Shown here one piece after another: positions 1 through 7,682 of a stretch of 64,000 nucleotides of DNA; positions within the stretch are counted from its first letter, which is position 1; the number at the start of each line of letters is the position of its first letter. The position numbers and the translations under genes are program-made. Source of the DNA: Spirochaetaceae bacterium (GTDB lineage: Bacteria > Spirochaetota > Spirochaetia > Treponematales > Treponemataceae); the NCBI GenBank assembly GCA_017623685.1, contig JAGAOP010000040.1, positions 1 to 64,000 of the forward strand. The letters run 5' to 3'. Under the pieces are notes generated by a model, which made no database searches, was not told where the DNA came from, and was given only the letters and a program-made list of their open reading frames with translations.

Positions 1-367
1 GGGCTTTATCTAAAGTTTGCGTTGCAAACTTTGAATATAATGCTGTTTCTCATTACATTACGAAACAGCGTTAAAAAGTCCTTCTTAATTTTACATAGGA
101 TTTTTTATAGAAGTGATAAAGCCTTTTGTAAAAATAGAAAGCAGGGGCTTTATCTAAAGTTTGCGTTACAAACTTTGAATATAATGCTGTTTCTCATTAC
201 ATTACGAAACAGTGTTAAAAAGTCCTTCTTAATTTTACATAGGATTTTTTATAGGAGTGATAAAGCCTTTTGTAAAAATAGAAAGCAGGGGCTTTATCTA
301 AAGTTTGCGTTGCAAACTTTGAATATATTGCTGTTTCTCATTATATTACGAAACAGCGTTAAAAAAT
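1..367. repeat. 144-bp tandem repeat array with nested inverted repeats
   Basis: Two full copies (1-144 and 145-288) differ at only about three bases. A third copy starts at 289 and loses similarity after about 367. Each unit carries three inverted repeats. In copy 1 they are 12-20/24-32 (9-bp arms around GTT), 42-49/62-69 (8-bp arms) and 115-123/146-154 (9-bp arms, spanning the unit junction). The window opens with the right arm of that junction repeat, so the array probably continues upstream. Each unit ends with a Shine-Dalgarno-like stretch (TTTTTTATAGGAGTGA) that also precedes the real gene at 437, so the array may have grown by duplication of that gene's leader. I infer an untranslated structured region. 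Confidence 0.9.
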
Positions 368-373
368 CAAATC

Positions 374-411
374 GAAAGTTGTTTTTGTAACGAAGTTTCT
401 AGTCAACTTTC
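374..411. repeat. Inverted repeat in leader of the Cys-rich gene
   Basis: GAAAGTTG at 374-381 and CAACTTTC at 404-411 form perfect 8-bp arms around a 22-nt loop. It lies between the degenerate third tandem copy and the Shine-Dalgarno of the gene at 437. It could be a leader hairpin; no function is visible. Confidence 0.5.
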
Positions 412-436
412 TCATTGATTTTTTATAGGAGTGAAT

Positions 437-601
437 ATGATTAATTACATAATTGGTTTTGGTGTAGCTACTTTAGTTATAGTCGTGATTGCTAGAAAAA
501 TAATAAAAGCAAAAAAAGGCGAAGTGTCAGGCTGTGGTTACGGATGTGGTAGTTGTAGTAATTGTCCTTCTTGCGGTGGTTGTTCTGTAATCAAAAAATA
601 A
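437..601 (+). CDS. FeoB-associated-type Cys-rich membrane protein
   Basis: A 54-aa protein starting at ATG 437 with TAGGAG seven to eight bases upstream. Residues 4-19 form one hydrophobic helix, followed by a basic stretch (RKIIKAKK). The tail has six cysteines in Gly/Ser-rich spacing (CGYGCGSCSNCPSCGGC). This is the layout of the small FeoB-associated Cys-rich membrane proteins encoded beside ferrous-iron transporters, where a metal-handling role is suspected but not established. feoA/feoB would be expected just upstream, outside the window. The call rests on architecture only. Confidence 0.75.
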   Translation: MINYIIGFGVATLVIVVIARKIIKAKKGEVSGCGYGCGSCSNCPSCGGCSVIKK

Positions 602-657
602 ATACAAAAACTTTTTATAAAGTTTTACAAGGATTAATTCGGAAATAAAAAAAACTT

Positions 658-1071
658 ATGAACCTTCAAGAATTGCATCTTTCAGTTATAAAAAATACAA
701 GGTTTGCCTTTGCTCGTTCTTCTGGAGTGGGTGGTCAAAATGTGAACAAAGTAAATACAAAGGTTCACGCCACTTTAGAACTTGATTTGATTCAAGGTAT
801 TTCAACAGAAGAACGGGAAGTTCTACAAACAAAGTTGGCTTCCTGTATTAATAAAGAAGGGCAAATTTATATTGATGTTCAAGATGAACGTTTTCAAGAA
901 AGAAACAGGGAAATTGCGTTACAAAGATTAGAAAGTAAAATTTGCAAAGCGCTAAAACCTAAAAAAAAGAGGGTAAATACAAAACCTACTAAATTTAGTA
1001 TTGAAAAAAGACTTAAACTAAAAAAAATCAAATCCTTAATAAAGCAAAGTCGAAACTGGAAGGTTGAATAA
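658..1071 (+). CDS. arfB: Peptidyl-tRNA hydrolase ArfB-like (class I release factor domain)
   Basis: A 137-aa single-domain release factor. The catalytic GGQ motif is at residues 25-27 (SSGVGGQNVNKVNTK context), matching the ArfB/YaeJ family, which hydrolyses peptidyl-tRNA on ribosomes stalled without a stop codon. The Lys/Arg-rich C-terminus (about residues 100-135) fits the basic tail that ArfB inserts into the empty mRNA channel. There is no stop-codon recognition domain, so it is not RF1/RF2. The upstream ribosome site is weak (GGAAAT about 9 nt away). It backs up the tmRNA encoded at 22577. It converges on folE2 with a 28-nt gap. Confidence 0.85.
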   Translation: MNLQELHLSVIKNTRFAFARSSGVGGQNVNKVNTKVHATLELDLIQGISTEEREVLQTKLASCINKEGQIYIDVQDERFQERNREIALQRLESKICKALKPKKKRVNTKPTKFSIEKRLKLKKIKSLIKQSRNWKVE

Positions 1072-1099
1072 GAACTTTTTCAAAGGATTAAAGTTTCAC

Positions 1100-1885
1100 C
1101 TAGGATTTAAATTCTGCTTGAGCATAGGCATTATGATTATGAATGCTTTCAAAGTTTTCCGCCTCTATGCTAAACCAATTAATAGGTTGCCCATCCCCAC
1201 ATCTAAAATCTAATAAAGCAATATAAATTTCACGAACAACATCCTCTACAAATCTAGGATTATCGTAAGCCAGTTCGGTTACATATTTTTCGTCAGAGCG
1301 TTTAAGTAAGGAATATAGCCCTGTAGAGGCGGATTTTTCTGCTAAGATAATTATGTCTTCAATCCAAAAAAAAGAAGAACTTTGAATTTTTATATTAACC
1401 AACCCTCTTTGGTTATGAGCTCCACGCAAACTAATTGCTTTAGAACAAGGGCAAAGGGTAGACACTGGAACTTCTATAGAAACAAAAAAATTACGGCTAT
1501 CAGAATTTACTGTTCCTTCGTAGGTGCATTTATAAGACATCATGCTAGATTGATTTGACACAGGAGCTTTTTTTTCCATAAAAAATGGAAAAGTTAGCCT
1601 ACCGAAAGCTTGCTCTGCATCTAATCGTTTTCTAATTTCTTCTAGCATTGCTAAAAAACGCTTCATAGAAAGATCTTCATGATATTTATGAAAAATCTCT
1701 ATAAAACGACTCATATGAGTACCCTTAAAATGTTGGGGGAGATTTACATATAAATCAGCTGTACAAGAAGTGTTTTGTGTTCCATTAATTTTGTCTAAGA
1801 CTTTTACAGGATATTGTAAACCTTTTATACCAACCTTTTGTAAAGGCACATCTCTATTGTCTCTCTGGTTTTGAATATCTACCAT
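1100..1885 (-). CDS. folE2: GTP cyclohydrolase I type 2 (FolE2)
   Basis: A 261-aa protein of the FolE2 (COG1469) family, which converts GTP to 7,8-dihydroneopterin triphosphate at the head of folate synthesis and is unrelated to zinc-dependent FolE. Diagnostic segments are the N-terminal PVKVLDK region, the CPCSKAIS motif with the active-site cysteine (about residue 142), and AHNQRG just after. The length is normal for the family. It sits 12 bp downstream of folD, so the two form a small folate/one-carbon operon. GGA lies a few bases before the ATG. Confidence 0.93.
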   Translation of the reverse strand: MVDIQNQRDNRDVPLQKVGIKGLQYPVKVLDKINGTQNTSCTADLYVNLPQHFKGTHMSRFIEIFHKYHEDLSMKRFLAMLEEIRKRLDAEQAFGRLTFPFFMEKKAPVSNQSSMMSYKCTYEGTVNSDSRNFFVSIEVPVSTLCPCSKAISLRGAHNQRGLVNIKIQSSSFFWIEDIIILAEKSASTGLYSLLKRSDEKYVTELAYDNPRFVEDVVREIYIALLDFRCGDGQPINWFSIEAENFESIHNHNAYAQAEFKS

Positions 1886-1897
1886 AATGTTTCCAGC

Positions 1898-2776
1898 TTA
1901 TTTATTTTGTGCTTTTTGTGCAGCTTCTACAGTGTTGCTCATTAACATTGCAATTGTCATAGGTCCTACTCCTCCAGGAACAGGTGTAATGTAGGAAGCA
2001 ACTTCTTTTACTGACTCAAAATCAACATCACCACAGAGTCTAAAACCGCTTTTTTTGCTGCTGTCAGGAATTCTATTTACGCCAACATCAATGACAACGG
2101 CACCTTTTTTGACCATGTCAGCAGTTATAACCTTTGGGCTTCCCACTGCAGCAATTAAAATATCTGCACGTCGAGTTTCTTCTGCTAAATCTTTTGTTCC
2201 AGTATGGCAAATAGTTACAGTTGAGTTATATTCTTTTCTTACCAGTAACACAGAAAGAGGTTTCCCTACAATGTTGGATCGGCCAACTACAACAGTTCTT
2301 GCCCCCTTGGTTTCAATTCCCATGGTTTTAAGCATTACAAGAACACCATGAGGAGTGCAAGGTAAATAAGATTTTCTACCAATCATCATATTTCCTACAT
2401 TAACCGGATGAAAGCCATCTACATCTTTTTCTGGAGCAATAGCCATAATAACCCTATCTTCATCGATATGAGCAGGAAGAGGTAATTGAACTAAAATTCC
2501 ATGAACAGTTGGATCCTTGTTTAACTCATTTATCAAATTCAAAAGTTCCTGTTCTGTAGTTTCTCCCTTTAAACGAATATCTCTGCCTTCCATGCCTGCT
2601 TCTGCTAAAGCTTTTTCTTTTCCTGTAACATAAGAAATACTAGCTGGATTATCTCCCACTAAAATTACTGCAAGACATGGCAAAATTCCATTAGCCTTTA
2701 ATTCTGCTGCATCAGAAGCAGCTTTTGCCCGTACTTCTTTTGCAATAGAAGTTCCGTCTATTATTGTTGCACTCAT
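1898..2776 (-). CDS. folD: Methylenetetrahydrofolate dehydrogenase/cyclohydrolase FolD
   Basis: A 292-aa bifunctional enzyme interconverting 5,10-methylene-, methenyl- and 10-formyl-tetrahydrofolate with NADP(H). Visible family signatures are the catalytic region around SYVTGKEKA (Tyr and Lys of the active site, about residues 48-56), VQLPLP (about 96-101), the Rossmann GRSNIVGKP motif (about 165-173) and the C-terminal [12 protein letters not shown] strong AGGAGG precedes the ATG. It is the first gene of the folD-folE2 pair and diverges from the exported protein at 2922. Confidence 0.97.
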   Translation of the reverse strand: MSATIIDGTSIAKEVRAKAASDAAELKANGILPCLAVILVGDNPASISYVTGKEKALAEAGMEGRDIRLKGETTEQELLNLINELNKDPTVHGILVQLPLPAHIDEDRVIMAIAPEKDVDGFHPVNVGNMMIGRKSYLPCTPHGVLVMLKTMGIETKGARTVVVGRSNIVGKPLSVLLVRKEYNSTVTICHTGTKDLAEETRRADILIAAVGSPKVITADMVKKGAVVIDVGVNRIPDSSKKSGFRLCGDVDFESVKEVASYITPVPGGVGPMTIAMLMSNTVEAAQKAQNK

Positions 2777-2872
2777 ATTAATCCTCCTAGATGTAACTCA
2801 TATGCTGTTTTTTTTGTTTGTCTATTGTTGATAACACAGAATTAATGACTTCCCTTAATCTGTAAAATTCGC

Positions 2873-2878
2873 TATACT
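2873..2878 (+). promoter_or_regulatory. Candidate -10 box for the exported-protein operon
   Basis: TATACT lies 44 nt before the ATG at 2922. The hexamer 17 nt upstream (TTCCCT) is a poor -35, so only the -10 is supported. It would drive the gene series beginning at 2922. Confidence 0.35.
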
Positions 2879-2921
2879 GAATATATATGATTTCAGTTTT
2901 TTTTGCTACCAGTGAGGTATT

Positions 2922-3569
2922 ATGAAACGCATTGCATTTATATTTTTTACCTTGTTTTTTATTTCTCAACAATTTTTTGCTCAAGAATTAGAAACATCTG
3001 TTATTGAACCCGACGGGGAAACAATAACAAATCCCCAAGAACAAGAGAGTTCCGAGGAACAGCCGGACTCAGAAGAATCAACATATGTATATAAAATGAA
3101 TCAAAAGGGTGACCAATTTATTAATATAAGTCTGATGATGAATATTCCTATAAAACCAGCTTTACCACAATTAAAAATCGGTGGTTCAGGGGCTATTGGT
3201 TTTACTCGTTTCATTAATAGTTACTTAGCAGTTGGTGGTTATGCAAGTTTTGTTTATTCTCGTACAATTGGTGAAAATGTATACACATTTGTTCCTTTGA
3301 TGGCAAAAATAATGTATCAACCTACAGTAAACAATTTTGAATTTCCTCTTTCTTTCGGTTTAGGTGGATCTTTTCAAACTTATATTGGTGAAAAATATTT
3401 TGGACTTACATTAAAACCGGAAGTAGGAGCCTTTTATCGTTATTCCCCAAGTTGGTCGTTTGGTGTAAATGCAGGAATGTATATACTACCTCAATGGTGT
3501 AACGATTCTACTAAAAATCGGGTAGGGTTGATTTCCGATGTGGCGATTGTAGCTAGATACCATTTCTAA
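2922..3569 (+). CDS. Exported protein, probable outer-membrane beta-barrel
   Basis: A 215-aa protein with a signal peptide (KRIAFIFFTLFFISQQFFAQ, cleavage probably after about residue 20-21). An acidic Glu/Ser-rich linker follows (about 22-60), then alternating polar/aromatic strands rich in Gly and Tyr, ending in aromatic YHF. A C-terminal aromatic residue is typical of outer-membrane barrels. No specific family is recognised. GAGG precedes the ATG by five bases. It is followed 15 nt later by a lipoprotein, suggesting co-transcription and an envelope role. Confidence 0.6.
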   Translation: MKRIAFIFFTLFFISQQFFAQELETSVIEPDGETITNPQEQESSEEQPDSEESTYVYKMNQKGDQFINISLMMNIPIKPALPQLKIGGSGAIGFTRFINSYLAVGGYASFVYSRTIGENVYTFVPLMAKIMYQPTVNNFEFPLSFGLGGSFQTYIGEKYFGLTLKPEVGAFYRYSPSWSFGVNAGMYILPQWCNDSTKNRVGLISDVAIVARYHF

Positions 3570-3584
3570 AATAAAGGATAAAAT

Positions 3585-4520
3585 ATGAATAAAAAGAAAC
3601 TGGCATTAACATTAACTATAACATCAGTACTTTTTTTTGCACTAACATCATTATCTTGTAAGCAGGACACTTTTTTTTATCAAATTGAACAAGAAACAGA
3701 ATTAGAAGAAGAAGTTTTGGCAGGAGCTGTTACTTCTGTAGTAAAGTTTGGAGATAAACTTTATGCCTGTGACGGAGGTCTTTATAGCAAAACAGCTACA
3801 AAAATTCGTGGTTGGAATCACGTTTCTAAACCATCAGGATTTATTGTAAAATTGGCTGCTTCTACTGACTATTTATATGCTTTAAACAGTGATGACCAAA
3901 TTTTTATGAAAACAGAAGCATCAGATTGGAAAAAATTATCTTCCCTTGGTTTTGAAGGTTCAATACAAACTATTTTTTGTGATGGTAATGGAAAGGCTTA
4001 TTTGCAAACAAAAAAATCTGTAGATGAAGAAAAAGTAATTGTTTATTACAGTTTTAATGGTGAATCAATTAGTGAAGATTCGGATGTTCCATCTTCTGTG
4101 CTTTCAGTAAGAGAGAATATTCAGTTTTATGTTTCAGGGAAAACAATTGTTTCTGTTGACACGACAGATCCTTTCGCCACTTCTTCTTACAAACTAGAGG
4201 ATGACGTAACAATTTATTCAATATCTTTTTCTGTAAAAGATTTAGCTCTTTATGTTGGAACAAATGAAGGCTTAAAAAAACTTCCAGTTTCAACAACCGA
4301 CGGTTTATTAACAGGTGAAAGCGTTTCTTTGCCTGGTTCAAACCATGAATCTACAATAAAAGATGATTATGATATTCTTGCTGTATTGGCTACAGCATCA
4401 GACATAGATACAGATGCAGCTCTTTATTGTAGTACAATTTGGAAAGGCTCAGAGCATACTATGGTGAATGGTCTTTGGGGCTATTATTACGATCGCCGAG
4501 ACACTTGGAACGTAGAATAG
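3585..4520 (+). CDS. Putative lipoprotein with repeated beta-rich segments
   Basis: A 311-aa protein. The signal peptide ends in TSLSC with Cys25 as the likely lipidation site; the lipobox is loose, as is common in spirochaetes. The mature part contains recurring motifs of the type VKFGDKLYACDGGLY, STDYLYALNSDDQIF and KDLALYVGTNEGLKKL. These resemble blades of a beta-propeller, which is inference from periodicity. AAGGA precedes the ATG. No enzymatic motif is visible and the function is unknown. Confidence 0.6.
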   Translation: MNKKKLALTLTITSVLFFALTSLSCKQDTFFYQIEQETELEEEVLAGAVTSVVKFGDKLYACDGGLYSKTATKIRGWNHVSKPSGFIVKLAASTDYLYALNSDDQIFMKTEASDWKKLSSLGFEGSIQTIFCDGNGKAYLQTKKSVDEEKVIVYYSFNGESISEDSDVPSSVLSVRENIQFYVSGKTIVSVDTTDPFATSSYKLEDDVTIYSISFSVKDLALYVGTNEGLKKLPVSTTDGLLTGESVSLPGSNHESTIKDDYDILAVLATASDIDTDAALYCSTIWKGSEHTMVNGLWGYYYDRRDTWNVE

Positions 4521-4534
4521 TTTTTTTATAAACA

Positions 4535-6919
4535 ATGGACTTATTCGACGGCCCTCAAATAGCAAAAGAACCACTGGCTGCCCGAATGCGACCTCGTACC
4601 CTAGAAGAATATATTGGTCAAGACCATATCGTAGGCAAAGGTCGATTGTTGCGACGTGCTATTGCCGCAGATCAACTTACTTCTGTTATCTTTTATGGTC
4701 CACCTGGTACGGGAAAAACTACTTTAGCCAGAGTAATTGCAAATCATACAAAAAGTAATTTTATTACGTTAAATGCTGTTCTAACTGGAGTTCAGGCTAT
4801 TCGTGATTCTATTGCACAAGCAGAGCAGCATTATAAACTATACGGTAAACGTACCATTTTATTTGTAGACGAAGTTCATCGATGGAATAAATCTCAACAA
4901 GACGCACTATTACCCTGGGTAGAAAATGGAACAATTATACTTGTTGGGGCTACCACAGAAAACCCTTTTTTTGAAGTAAATAAAGCTCTTGTTAGTCGAA
5001 GTCGCGTTTTCCAACTTAAGCCTTTGGAATATTCAGATTTGGAAAAAGCAGCATTAAATACAATCGCAGATTCAGAACGGGGCTATGGTCGCTGGAAAAT
5101 TCGATTTGAAGAAGGTGCTTTAGAACATTTAATTGAAACTGCAAACGGAGATGCCCGTAGCCTTTTGAATGCCTTAGAGTTAGCCATTGAAACTACTCCA
5201 GAAAAATGGGAACCTAATCAAAATCCTTGTATCCCACCAGAAGGTAGTGTAATTTATATCAGCAAAGAAGCGGCAGAAGAAAGTATTCAGCGAAAAGTTG
5301 TTCTTTACGACAGAGATGGGGATTACCATTATGATATAATCAGTGCTTTTATAAAAAGTCTTAGAGGTAGGGATCCAGATGCTGCCATGTATTGGCTTGC
5401 AAAAATGGTTGCAGCAGGCGAAGATCCTCATTTTATTTTTCGTAGAATGTTAATTTCAGCCTGCGAAGATACAGGCCTTGCTGATCCTATGGCTTTAACG
5501 GTTGTAGAAAGTTGTGCCGCTGCTTTTGACAGGGTTGGGTTACCAGAAGGTCGTTATCATTTAGCTCATGCTGCATTATATCTTGCCACAGCTCCTAAAT
5601 CCAACAGTTCTATGGCTTTTTTTGATGCTTTAGCGGCTGTGGAAAAAGAAGATAAAGAAGTACCAAATCATCTTAGAGATTCAAGTAGGGATGCAGAAGG
5701 CTTTGGACATGGCGCAGGCTATATGTATCCTCATGCTTACAAAGACCATTGGGTTGCTCAACAGTATATACCAGATGCTTTAATCGGTAGGGTTTTTTAT
5801 ACGCCTAGCGATCAAGGTTATGAAAAAACCATTAAACAAGAAGTTCTTTCAAAAAGAGAATTGCAAGTTGCTGCAATTTTACAAGAGAAATATGAATCTT
5901 CGGAACAAAAAGTTAATCCAATTTCTGAGTGGTGGATTGCTCAACATTTCGATTCAATTAATAAGAAAAATCAAGAACAACTAACTTTTAGCCCGAAAGA
6001 TGAAAAAAAGAATGATACTTTAGAAAAAGCAGAAAATACCTGGCGACGGCGGCTAGATTCAAATAAAACCCAAGTTCTTCAAGAGCTAAGAGAAAAAATT
6101 ATGGAATTAGCAGCTCCTTTGCGACATAGCCGAAATTTTATTTGGAATGGAGATGATGGTCTTTTGCTTTGGGAATGTACTAGAAAGTCCCCAGAAGGCT
6201 TAACGGTTGCCATTTGTCATAATCCTAAAAGCATAGAAATATTGAATCAATATGCAACTACTCTAAGTCACTTAGATAGACCTTTGTTAGCTCTTAATGA
6301 AAACACTGAACCTGGAAGTTTTTCTTTATATTCAAAGACCTTTGGTCATATACCTTTTGATAGACTGTATTTTAAAGATATTTTTACAACCAAAGAAAGT
6401 ATTGTTACATTTAAAACTTCTCTAGAACAAGCTATACAAGAAGAGCAGTTAGCACCTGGGTGGAGAATAGTTATTGCTCAGCGAATACCAAAAAATGGTC
6501 AACGACTAGCTAAAATGATTTTAGAACAAATAAATCCATTAAGCCAAGAATATTTTTTGTTACTAAAAAAAATGCAACAAGCAGAAGAAGATTTCTTTAC
6601 AGATACAACAAATCCTCTTTTTTCTTGGGATGTAAATTCTGTTGTAAATATTTTTTCTGAAGAAAATTCAACTGGAGTTAAAGGCTACAATATTTCTTTT
6701 TTATCACAGTCCACAAAAGAAAAACGATGGCTTACAGCTCAGGAAATTCAACGTTGGATGAACAAAGAAACTTCTGCTTATAGAAAGGCTTTAAGCAAAA
6801 GTCTTGCAGAAAATGAATGCCAAGAAATTTCAGCCTTGTTTTATTCAATTTCAAAAGAAAAAATTCTTGACTGGCAGATTCAAACTACTTATTTTATCAT
6901 AGAAGGGAAGAATTTATAA
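4535..6919 (+). CDS. rarA: RarA/MgsA-type AAA+ ATPase with long C-terminal fusion domain
   Basis: A 794-aa protein. Residues 1 to about 430 are a complete RarA (MgsA/WRNIP1 family) clamp-loader-like ATPase acting at stalled replication forks. Walker A GPPGTGKT is at 55-62, Walker B ILFVDE at about 108-113, sensor 1 GATTEN at about 139-143, and the MgsA helical C-terminal region contains HLRDSS. Ordinary RarA stops near 440 residues. Here about 350 more follow, including a basic WRRRLDS stretch and a segment (WRIVIAQRIPKNGQRL) that resembles a degenerate methyltransferase-type fold. RarA/unknown-domain fusions of this kind are known in other phyla. No clear ribosome site precedes the ATG, so translation may be coupled to the gene upstream. 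Confidence 0.85.
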   Translation: MDLFDGPQIAKEPLAARMRPRTLEEYIGQDHIVGKGRLLRRAIAADQLTSVIFYGPPGTGKTTLARVIANHTKSNFITLNAVLTGVQAIRDSIAQAEQHYKLYGKRTILFVDEVHRWNKSQQDALLPWVENGTIILVGATTENPFFEVNKALVSRSRVFQLKPLEYSDLEKAALNTIADSERGYGRWKIRFEEGALEHLIETANGDARSLLNALELAIETTPEKWEPNQNPCIPPEGSVIYISKEAAEESIQRKVVLYDRDGDYHYDIISAFIKSLRGRDPDAAMYWLAKMVAAGEDPHFIFRRMLISACEDTGLADPMALTVVESCAAAFDRVGLPEGRYHLAHAALYLATAPKSNSSMAFFDALAAVEKEDKEVPNHLRDSSRDAEGFGHGAGYMYPHAYKDHWVAQQYIPDALIGRVFYTPSDQGYEKTIKQEVLSKRELQVAAILQEKYESSEQKVNPISEWWIAQHFDSINKKNQEQLTFSPKDEKKNDTLEKAENTWRRRLDSNKTQVLQELREKIMELAAPLRHSRNFIWNGDDGLLLWECTRKSPEGLTVAICHNPKSIEILNQYATTLSHLDRPLLALNENTEPGSFSLYSKTFGHIPFDRLYFKDIFTTKESIVTFKTSLEQAIQEEQLAPGWRIVIAQRIPKNGQRLAKMILEQINPLSQEYFLLLKKMQQAEEDFFTDTTNPLFSWDVNSVVNIFSEENSTGVKGYNISFLSQSTKEKRWLTAQEIQRWMNKETSAYRKALSKSLAENECQEISALFYSISKEKILDWQIQTTYFIIEGKNL

Positions 6920-6942
6920 ATTCTTAAAAAAAGGAGTATGTG

Positions 6943-7632
6943 TTGAATATGGAAAATAATAATTTTATGGTAGAACCTAAATTCAATTCTGAAAAATTTT
7001 CTGAAATAAAAAAAAGCCTTTTACCTTTTATGGAGCTTATGTCTTTTTATCGCTGTGCAATAATGGAAATTGAAACAAAATTCAAAGTGTTGAACGAACA
7101 ATTTTCTTTTCAGCATGGTCGAAACCCTATTGAAAATATAAAAACAAGGCTAAAAACCCCAGAAGGAATTTTAAATAAACTAGAAAGAAAAAATATTTCC
7201 TATTCCGTAGAATCCATCGAAGAAAATCTAGCAGATGTTGCTGGAGTTAGAGTAATTTGTTCTTTCCCCCAAGATGTGTACATGCTTGCAAATTGTTTGT
7301 TGCAGCAAGATGATATAACTTTAGTTGAAAAAAAGGATTATCTTGAAAATCCGAAATCTAGTGGATACAGAAGTTTGCATTTAATTGTTCAAGTTCCTAT
7401 TTTTTTGATGGACAAAAAAAAATTAATGAAGGTGGAAGTTCAACTTAGAACTATTGCCATGGATTTTTGGGCAAGTTTGGAACATAAGTTGCAATACAAA
7501 AAAAATATTAATCCACAAACTGCAAAACAAATTAGAGAAGAATTAAAATCTTGTGCAGAAGAAAGTGTTGCATTGGATATTCGCATGGATAATATTCGTT
7601 GTCTAATTGAAAAGTCATCTGTAGAAAACTAG
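6943..7632 (+). CDS. Small alarmone synthetase, RelA/SpoT-domain (RelQ-like)
   Basis: A 229-aa single-domain (p)ppGpp synthetase with no HD hydrolase, TGS or ACT region, matching RelQ/YjbM-type enzymes. Conserved synthetase elements are IKTRLKTPEGILNKL, ADVAGVRVIC, the NPKSSGYRSLHL nucleotide/Mg region and EVQLRTIAMDFWASLEH. Start choice: AAGGAG at 6931-6936 places TTG 6943 at an ideal six-base spacing. GTG 6940 is too close, and ATG 6949 (twelve bases) is the alternative. The gene lies 20 nt after the RarA fusion, so a stress-response operon is plausible. Confidence 0.85.
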   Translation: MNMENNNFMVEPKFNSEKFSEIKKSLLPFMELMSFYRCAIMEIETKFKVLNEQFSFQHGRNPIENIKTRLKTPEGILNKLERKNISYSVESIEENLADVAGVRVICSFPQDVYMLANCLLQQDDITLVEKKDYLENPKSSGYRSLHLIVQVPIFLMDKKKLMKVEVQLRTIAMDFWASLEHKLQYKKNINPQTAKQIREELKSCAEESVALDIRMDNIRCLIEKSSVEN

Positions 7633-7670
7633 TTATTTTTTCATCTGTAGCATTATATATAAAAAAAGGA

Positions 7671-7676
7671 TATAAT
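7671..7676 (+). promoter_or_regulatory. TATAAT box six bases before the ECF fusion start codon
   Basis: A perfect TATAAT ends six bases before ATG 7683, so transcription would begin at or near the start codon and give a leaderless mRNA. No good -35 is present at 16-19 bp. An AAGGA at 7666-7670 lies twelve bases from the ATG, too far for a normal Shine-Dalgarno. Evidence is moderate. Confidence 0.4.
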
Positions 7677-7682
7677 AGATTT

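Noticed and set aside
22-390. Open reading frame of 122 codons across the tandem repeats
   Set aside because: It stays open only because the repeat unit is 144 bp (48 codons). It has no ribosome site, is dominated by inverted repeats and resembles no protein.
2787-2984. 65-aa minus-strand frame between folD and the exported gene
   Set aside because: It overlaps the folD leader, including its Shine-Dalgarno region, and the signal peptide of the 2922 gene; composition is that of non-coding AT-rich DNA.
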